Of a stretch of 64,000 nt of DNA, positions 57,324-64,000 are shown piece by piece. A program made the translations under genes and the position numbers. This DNA comes from Sphingomonas sp. LHG3406-1 (GTDB taxonomy: Bacteria; Pseudomonadota; Alphaproteobacteria; Sphingomonadales; Sphingomonadaceae), in assembly GCF_029637485.1 (NCBI RefSeq), contig NZ_CP069128.1:496001-560000 (forward strand), given 5' to 3'. Under the pieces are notes generated by a model. That model did not search any database, had not been told where the DNA came from, and worked only from the letters and a program-made list of their open reading frames with translations. How positions within the stretch are numbered: the stretch's first letter is position 1; each line of letters starts with the position of its first letter.

Positions 57324-58043
57324 ATGACGATGGGTAGACGCTCCAGGGGCGCTGCGGGGGATGAGATCGGGATGGCCGAGGCGTTGATCAGCGCCGGACT
57401 GCAGCCCGAACTGGCGACTTTGCTCGAGCAGATGCCGCACAAGGTTGTCGAAGTAGAACCTCGCCGCCCCTTTCGTGACCCGGGGGTTGAGCGGAGCGAG
57501 GTCTTTTTCGTTCATTCGGGCATTCTTTCCAAATACAAGTCGGATGGATCGGGGCGGCGGCAGATCATCGCACTGCGCTTCGCCGGCGACGGCATCCTCC
57601 CGCACGATACGCCGGCGGACTATGGCATCCAGGCGATCGTCCGAAGCAAGGTGGCCGTCGGGCAGCGCAAGGACTTCGATCCGATCGTGGATGCCCATCC
57701 CGAGCTCGCCCGCTTCTTCTGGAAACTGACGGAGCGGCATGCTTCGATCGGCTACGAGTGGCTGCTCAACTGCGGCCGGCGCGACAGCACTGCACGGGTC
57801 GCGCATCTGCTCTGCGAAACCGCCGAACGAAGCGGGGTCGATCCGACACAAGGCAGCCTGCTCAACCCGTTCACCCAGCAGCAGATCGCCGACATCACCG
57901 GCCAGACCAGCGTCAACGTGAACCGCGTTTTCGCGGACCTGGAGCGTCAGGGACTGATCCGCCGCGATGGCCGCGAGATCGTGTTCGAGGACTGGTCCGA
58001 GATTCGGCGCGTGGCGAGCTTCAATTCGACGTACCTGCAATAG
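57324..58043 (+). CDS. Crp/Fnr-family transcription regulator
   Basis: 239 residues: cyclic-nucleotide-binding-like barrel (about 20-130, SEVFFVHSGILSKYKSDGSG) and a winged HTH (LNPFTQQQIADITGQTSVNV, then NRVFADLERQGLI). No N-terminal Fe-S cysteines, so it is not an oxygen-sensing Fnr. The recognition helix differs from the E-x2-SR of Fnr. GGAAGG stands in front; MTMGRR and MGRRS (57330) are both possible starts. Confidence 0.85.
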   Translation: MTMGRRSRGAAGDEIGMAEALISAGLQPELATLLEQMPHKVVEVEPRRPFRDPGVERSEVFFVHSGILSKYKSDGSGRRQIIALRFAGDGILPHDTPADYGIQAIVRSKVAVGQRKDFDPIVDAHPELARFFWKLTERHASIGYEWLLNCGRRDSTARVAHLLCETAERSGVDPTQGSLLNPFTQQQIADITGQTSVNVNRVFADLERQGLIRRDGREIVFEDWSEIRRVASFNSTYLQ

Positions 58044-58051
58044 GCCAGGCC

Positions 58052-58471
58052 GTGCGCCGCGCCGTCGCGGCCGGCCTTGCGTACGGCTTTGCCGCCTTCC
58101 TGCTGGGCTTTCTCCTCGGCACGATCCGGGTGCTGTTCGTCGCGTCGAGCATCGGCGAGACTGCCGCCACCTTGATCGAGCTTCCGCTGATGCTCGGCGC
58201 GGGCTGGTTTGCCTGCGCCTGGTTGGTGCGGAGGCTGCTCGTCCCCAGCGAGGCCCGCCCGCGCCTGATCATGGGGCTAACCGCCTTCGCGCTGCTGGCG
58301 ACTTGCGAACGGGTTTTCGGGCTGACGCTGTTCGATCGGAGCCATGCGGAACAGGTCGCGGCGCTGCGGACCACGGCGGGGAGCCTCGGGCTCTGCGCGC
58401 AGCTTCTGTTCGCGGCGCTGCCGGTGGTTCGCTTGATGGCTGAAAAGCGTGGTGGGCGCGGTAGGGATTGA
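58052..58471 (+). CDS. Hypothetical four-helix membrane protein
   Basis: 139 residues from a GTG nine bases after the regulator stop. Four hydrophobic segments (YGFAAFLLGFLLGTIRVLFV, LIELPLMLGAGWFACAWLVR, LIMGLTAFALLATCERVFGL, LGLCAQLLFAALPVVRLMAE). Family not recognised. The last seven codons lie antisense to tRNA-Val, so the C-terminus is set by tRNA sequence. Likely cotranscribed with the Crp/Fnr gene. Confidence 0.6.
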   Translation: MRRAVAAGLAYGFAAFLLGFLLGTIRVLFVASSIGETAATLIELPLMLGAGWFACAWLVRRLLVPSEARPRLIMGLTAFALLATCERVFGLTLFDRSHAEQVAALRTTAGSLGLCAQLLFAALPVVRLMAEKRGGRGRD

Positions 58472-58524
58472 ACCTACGACCCCACCCGTGTGAAGGGTGT
58501 GCTCTACCACTGAGCTACGCGCCC
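58450..58524 (-). tRNA. tRNA-Val (CAC)
   Basis: 75 nt with encoded CCA. Acceptor GGGCGCG/CGCGCCC, D-arm AGCTCAGTGGTAGAGC, anticodon loop TTCACAC in CACCC/GGGTG, T-arm GTAGG-TTCAATC-CCTAC. Downstream of hupB on the same strand. Confidence 0.95.
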
Positions 58525-58572
58525 ACGCTGACGGGAGGGGCGGTTAGCCGACCACCCCCGGACTGTCCAGCC

Positions 58573-58845
58573 TTACTGAACGGCTTCCTTGAGGATCTTG
58601 CCGGCGCGGAACTTGGGCTGCGCGGTGCTGTCGATCTGGAGCGGCTCGCCGGTGCGCGGATTGCGTCCAACCGAGGCCTTGCGACGGGTCACGACGAAAT
58701 TGCCGAAGCCGACCAGGCGCACCTCGTCGCCCCGGCGAAGTGCGTCGGTAATCACTTCGAGCATGGTCTCGACCGCACGGGCCGCGTCATTGCGGTTCAG
58801 TCCCGCACGTTCGGCCACCTGGCCGATCAGATCCTGCTTGTTCAT
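58573..58845 (-). CDS. hupB: DNA-binding protein HU
   Basis: 90-residue nucleoid protein: MNKQDLIGQVAERAGLNRND, EVRLVGFGNFVVTRRKASVG, RNPRTGEPLQI and the closing KFRAGKILKEAV. Bends and compacts DNA. It follows lon after 86 bases, the same order as in many proteobacteria. Confidence 0.95.
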   Translation of the reverse strand: MNKQDLIGQVAERAGLNRNDAARAVETMLEVITDALRRGDEVRLVGFGNFVVTRRKASVGRNPRTGEPLQIDSTAQPKFRAGKILKEAVQ

Positions 58846-58931
58846 CCGCACTCATCCCCAGCTCCCACGAAACCCGGCGGGAGACCTTCCTCAAACAGCA
58901 ACGCAAGAATGCCCGTTTCGCTCCGAAAACG

Positions 58932-61373
<2,442 letters not shown>

Positions 61374-61646
61374 ATGGGCTTCCCGTGGCGGCTAATCAAT
61401 TCGGGAGCGAGGCATGCGAAAAAGGCATGTCGTCCACTTCGTCCAGTTCGCCGCTTGTCCCGGGCGATCGCTGCTGAGGCACGCAGGCGGTCGTGACGGA
61501 GATCATCGCCGTCAGAGGACCATGGCAGATCCCACTTGGCAAGCCGCCGCGCGGTTCGGCGCGGTGACGAGCAACTTCGGCGCGCCGACGGAACCGCGCC
61601 ATCGCCCTGCCCTTTGATCCCCGCCAACAGCCCAGGGGACAGCGAG

Positions 61647-61823
61647 ATGGACGAGAAGATCAGCACCGGCCCGAACGAGTCGCCCAAGAATGCGACGATC
61701 GCCGGGACCGGCCCGGGCATTCCGGACGAGGCGGCCACGCCGGGTCGTGACATACCCGAGCCGCCGAGCGACGAGGAAGTGCGGCGGATCGCGGAGAAGC
61801 TCGGCGCGCCGCTGCCGGACTAG
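61647..61823 (+). CDS. Small hydrophilic hypothetical protein
   Basis: 58 residues, no hydrophobic segment, rich in Pro, Glu and Asp (IPEPPSDEEVRRIAEKLGAP). AGGGGA stands eight bases before the ATG. No family recognised. The 273-base gap to lon shows no gene and must hold the lon promoter. Confidence 0.5.
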   Translation: MDEKISTGPNESPKNATIAGTGPGIPDEAATPGRDIPEPPSDEEVRRIAEKLGAPLPD

Positions 61824-61847
61824 GCGCTCCTATCTGCTGGGGGGCGG

Positions 61848-62354
61848 CTAGCCTAGTCCGCTCACCAGCAGCAGGGCCGGCCCGAGGTTCTGCAGCCCGT
61901 GGACCACCATCGGCAGGCCAAAGGCGGCGGCGAGGCTGCGGCGTTTCCAGACCAGGAATACGGTCGAGAAGATCAGGAACGGCCACCAGATCACCAACCC
62001 CCAGGCGGGCGCCTGGAGCGAATGGGCGATTCCCCAGCCAAGGCTGCTGAGGAGGATTGCGGGAAGGAAGCCGAACAGGCGCTCCAGCAGCAGCAGGACG
62101 CCGCCCATGATCAGGGTCTCGAGGACAGGCGCGAACACCACCAGCAGGAACAGGAGAAGGATCGGGTCGACCCTGGGAAATTGCGGCCCGCCGCCGGTCA
62201 CCAGCTGACTCGCCGCGGCGGACAGCAGGATCGAGGGCAGGAAGGCCAGCGCCCAGGCGAGCAGCACGTAGCGCGCCGGCCGCTCCGGCCGGAACAGCTG
62301 CTTCGGCAGGAAGGACAGCAGAGACGGCCGGGACGGAGCCGGCAATTGGTTCAT
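61848..62354 (-). CDS. CPBP-family membrane protein, degenerate
   Basis: 168 residues with about five helices. Resembles CAAX-protease/Abi (CPBP) proteins: APVLETLIMGG in the place of motif 1 (EExxxR), GIAHSLQAP for motif 2 and VVHGLQN for motif 3. Motif 1 lacks its second Glu and Arg, so protease activity is doubtful. It follows the RGP-rich gene after three bases. Confidence 0.65.
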   Translation of the reverse strand: MNQLPAPSRPSLLSFLPKQLFRPERPARYVLLAWALAFLPSILLSAAASQLVTGGGPQFPRVDPILLLFLLVVFAPVLETLIMGGVLLLLERLFGFLPAILLSSLGWGIAHSLQAPAWGLVIWWPFLIFSTVFLVWKRRSLAAAFGLPMVVHGLQNLGPALLLVSGLG

Positions 62355-62357
62355 GCC

Positions 62358-62804
62358 TCAGCCCTGGCGGGGGTTTCTCGGTCCGCGAGGCCCGCCGCGC
62401 GGAGGACCGTTCGGACGGTCGCCGCGAGGACCGCGCGGACCATCCGAACGGGGGCCACGCGGGCCGTCCGGACGTGGACCGCGGGGCGCGGAACGGTTGG
62501 GACGGTCGGCGCCGCGCTGGACCAGCTCGCCGGGGCGCGGCGGGGTGCGCGCCGGAGCGGCGTCGCGGGGCGCTACCGAATAGCCTTCCTTGAGCAGGCC
62601 GGCGAAGGCGGCGCGGGTGCTGGCGGCGATGGCGTCCTGAAGCTCCTTGGGCAGGTCGGCCATGGTCACGTTGCCATGGATGGCCTGAACCTGGCGAAGG
62701 AGGTTGTTCGGCAGGTTGCCGCTCGCGCTCTTCAACGCCGCGATCGCATCGAGCACGGCGGAGAAGATCAGCGATTGCATGACGTCTTGGGCGGCGCGGG
62801 GCAT
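62358..62804 (-). CDS. Hypothetical protein with Arg-Gly-Pro-rich tail
   Basis: 148 residues in two parts: a helical N-terminal half (about 1-75, LIFSAVLDAIAALKSASGNL) and a disordered C-terminal half of RGP/DGPRGPR repeats (about 92-148). Such RGG-like tails often bind RNA or drive condensation; that is inference. GGAG lies ten bases before the ATG. First gene of a two-gene unit with the CPBP protein, divergent from dapF. Confidence 0.6.
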   Translation of the reverse strand: MPRAAQDVMQSLIFSAVLDAIAALKSASGNLPNNLLRQVQAIHGNVTMADLPKELQDAIAASTRAAFAGLLKEGYSVAPRDAAPARTPPRPGELVQRGADRPNRSAPRGPRPDGPRGPRSDGPRGPRGDRPNGPPRGGPRGPRNPRQG

Positions 62805-62861
62805 TGCCGATCAACTCCGGAGAAGTGGACTAAGGTTCCACGCCCCCCTAAGTCCCCTGCG

Positions 62862-63650
62862 ATGCTTCGGCAATTCCACAAGATGCACGGGCTGGGGAAC
62901 GACTTCGTCATCCTCGACGGCCGCGAGGCGCCGTTGGCGATGACGGCCGAGCTCGCGCGGCAGCTGGCCGACCGAAAGCTTGGCGTCGGCTGCGACCAGC
63001 TGATCCTGCTGGGACCAAGCGAGTCGGCGGACGTTGCGATGCGGATCTTCAATGCCGACGGAAGCGAGGTGCAGAGCTGCGGCAATGCCACGCGCTGCGT
63101 CGTCAAGCTGACCGGGGCGGAGACGATCGAGACGGCGGGCGGGCTCCTCCACGGAACCGTCGACGGCGAGGAGATCGAGGTCGTGCTGGTCGAGCCGCGG
63201 TTCCAGTGGGACGCAATCCCGCTCGCCTATGCGATGCCGACCGGTCCAATGCCCCTTGGCTGGGGGCCGCTCGAGCGGCCGTTCGCGGTGAATGTCGGCA
63301 ATCCCCATGTCGTCTTCTTCGTCGAGAGCCTCGCCGACATGGGGCTCGACACGCTGCCCGGGCAGATCGAGACCGATCCGGTCTTTCCCGAACGGGTCAA
63401 CGTCAACATGGCCCAAGTCGATGGCGGCCGCATTTCGCTGATCACCTGGGAGCGAGGAGTCGGCTATACGTCGGCATGCGGCACCGGCGCCTGCGCCACG
63501 GCGGTCGCGGCGATCCACACCGGCCGGGTGACGTCGCCGGTCGACGTCGGCATGGTCGGCGGAACGCTGACCATCTCCTGGTTCCCCGGCCAGCCCGTGC
63601 GCATGCGCGGCGCTGCCACCCATGTTTTTGAAGGCACGATCGACATCTAG
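62862..63650 (+). CDS. dapF: Diaminopimelate epimerase
   Basis: Converts LL- to meso-diaminopimelate for lysine and peptidoglycan. 262 residues: FHKMHGLGNDFVILDGRE, the first catalytic cysteine in QSCGNATRC, NVGNPHVVFFV, and the second in YTSACGTGACATAVAAI. ftsY begins on the next base after its stop. Confidence 0.95.
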   Translation: MLRQFHKMHGLGNDFVILDGREAPLAMTAELARQLADRKLGVGCDQLILLGPSESADVAMRIFNADGSEVQSCGNATRCVVKLTGAETIETAGGLLHGTVDGEEIEVVLVEPRFQWDAIPLAYAMPTGPMPLGWGPLERPFAVNVGNPHVVFFVESLADMGLDTLPGQIETDPVFPERVNVNMAQVDGGRISLITWERGVGYTSACGTGACATAVAAIHTGRVTSPVDVGMVGGTLTISWFPGQPVRMRGAATHVFEGTIDI

Positions 63651-64000
63651 ATGAGCTGGCTCGACAAACTCACCGGCGGGTTCCGCAAGACCGCCGACCG
63701 CCTCGGCGACAACATCACGGGCCTCGGTTCGAAGGCGGCGCTCGACACGTCGACGCTGGACGACATCGAGGAAGCCCTGATCGCGTCGGACATCGGGCCG
63801 GAGGCGTCGAAGCGGATCCGCGACGCCATCGCCGCGCGCAGGTTCGAGCAACTGGACGAGCGGGGGCTGCGCACCATCCTCGCCGAGGAGATGGAGGCGA
63901 TCCTAGCCCCCGTAGCCAAGCCGCTCGACGTGTGGGGCTTTCCGCGGCCGCACGTCATCCTGGTCATCGGCGTCAACGGATCGGGCAAGACGACCACCAT
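63651..64000 (+). CDS. ftsY: Signal recognition particle receptor FtsY (partial)
   Basis: First 116 residues visible; the rest is beyond the window. MSWLDKLTGGFRKTADRLGD, the N-domain LDDIEEALIASDIG, and the GTPase P-loop GVNGSGKTTT at the edge. The long acidic A-domain of E. coli is missing, as usual in alphaproteobacteria. It docks SRP-bound ribosomes at the membrane. Confidence 0.93.
   Translation, partial: MSWLDKLTGGFRKTADRLGDNITGLGSKAALDTSTLDDIEEALIASDIGPEASKRIRDAIAARRFEQLDERGLRTILAEEMEAILAPVAKPLDVWGFPRPHVILVIGVNGSGKTTT

Noticed and set aside
61396..61620. Small open frames between lon and the 58-residue gene
   Set aside because: No ribosome sites, no hydrophobic or domain pattern, and competing frames on both strands.

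Overview
The window is GC-rich (roughly two thirds G+C by eye), gene-dense DNA from an alphaproteobacterium, most likely of the Sphingomonadales. Pointers are a CcrM-type GANTC methyltransferase, a 49-residue aa3 oxidase subunit IV, a short ProS without editing insert, perfect GGAAC-N16-CGTT (EcfG-type) stress promoters, GAAC-N7-GAAC (alphaproteobacterial LexA-type) boxes, DUF3072 and DUF3775 proteins, and a bamA-skp-fabZ order without lpxD, which suits a group that uses glycosphingolipids instead of LPS. I see no prophage, integrase, transposase or CRISPR array; it reads as core chromosome with a few short palindromic repeats.

Layout. 1-2351: lolC-type permease (partial) and proS. 2352-9487: a putative leader RNA with a terminator, then a TrpR-like regulator and a compact histidine operon hisG-D-(CB fusion)-H-A-F-IE in which nearly all genes overlap by 4 nt. 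9462-9825: an unusual control region (three LexA-type boxes, one EcfG-type promoter) ahead of a 74-residue membrane protein. 9779-15241: pssA-psd, icd, yjbQ, a YbaK-like protein, a PH-domain protein, an orphan pntAA and a tiny oxidase subunit. 15381-21144: a degenerate NtrC-like regulator, a lipoprotein glycosidase, folP, ccrM with a dense GANTC cluster upstream, rnhB with a probable CTG start, and msrA. 21501-23551: a c-di-GMP module (tandem PilZ, receiver, EAL). 23548-28798: amino acid and acyl-CoA metabolism (aminotransferase, AMACR-type racemase, acyl-CoA dehydrogenase, acyl-CoA ligase). 28802-34183: GNAT, rpmE, a cobalamin riboswitch and the B12 uptake set btuB-F-C-D.

34149-45064 is a long minus-strand cell-envelope and translation operon, rpsB-tsf-pyrH-frr-uppS-cdsA-dxr-rseP-bamA-skp-fabZ, with REP-like palindrome doublets on both sides of tsf. 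45183-50419 holds tRNA-Met, small proteins, kup, ald and a stress-promoter-driven DUF3072 gene whose start codon lies in a 17-bp inverted repeat. 50438-55479 is most of a cytochrome c maturation cluster (ccmC-D-E-F-G-H-I, no ccmA/B here), with two copies of an about 90-bp inverted-repeat element. 55543-64000 has a Leu/Val/Phe dehydrogenase, tRNA-His, a HIT protein, a Crp/Fnr regulator, tRNA-Val, hupB, lon, small proteins, dapF and the start of ftsY.

The most interesting leads are the putative SOS/general-stress small membrane protein at 9601, the HisC-HisB fusion, the seven GANTC sites in front of ccrM, the start-codon hairpin at 50152-50201, and the CTG start of rnhB. All calls rest on reading sequence and motifs; no database search was run.
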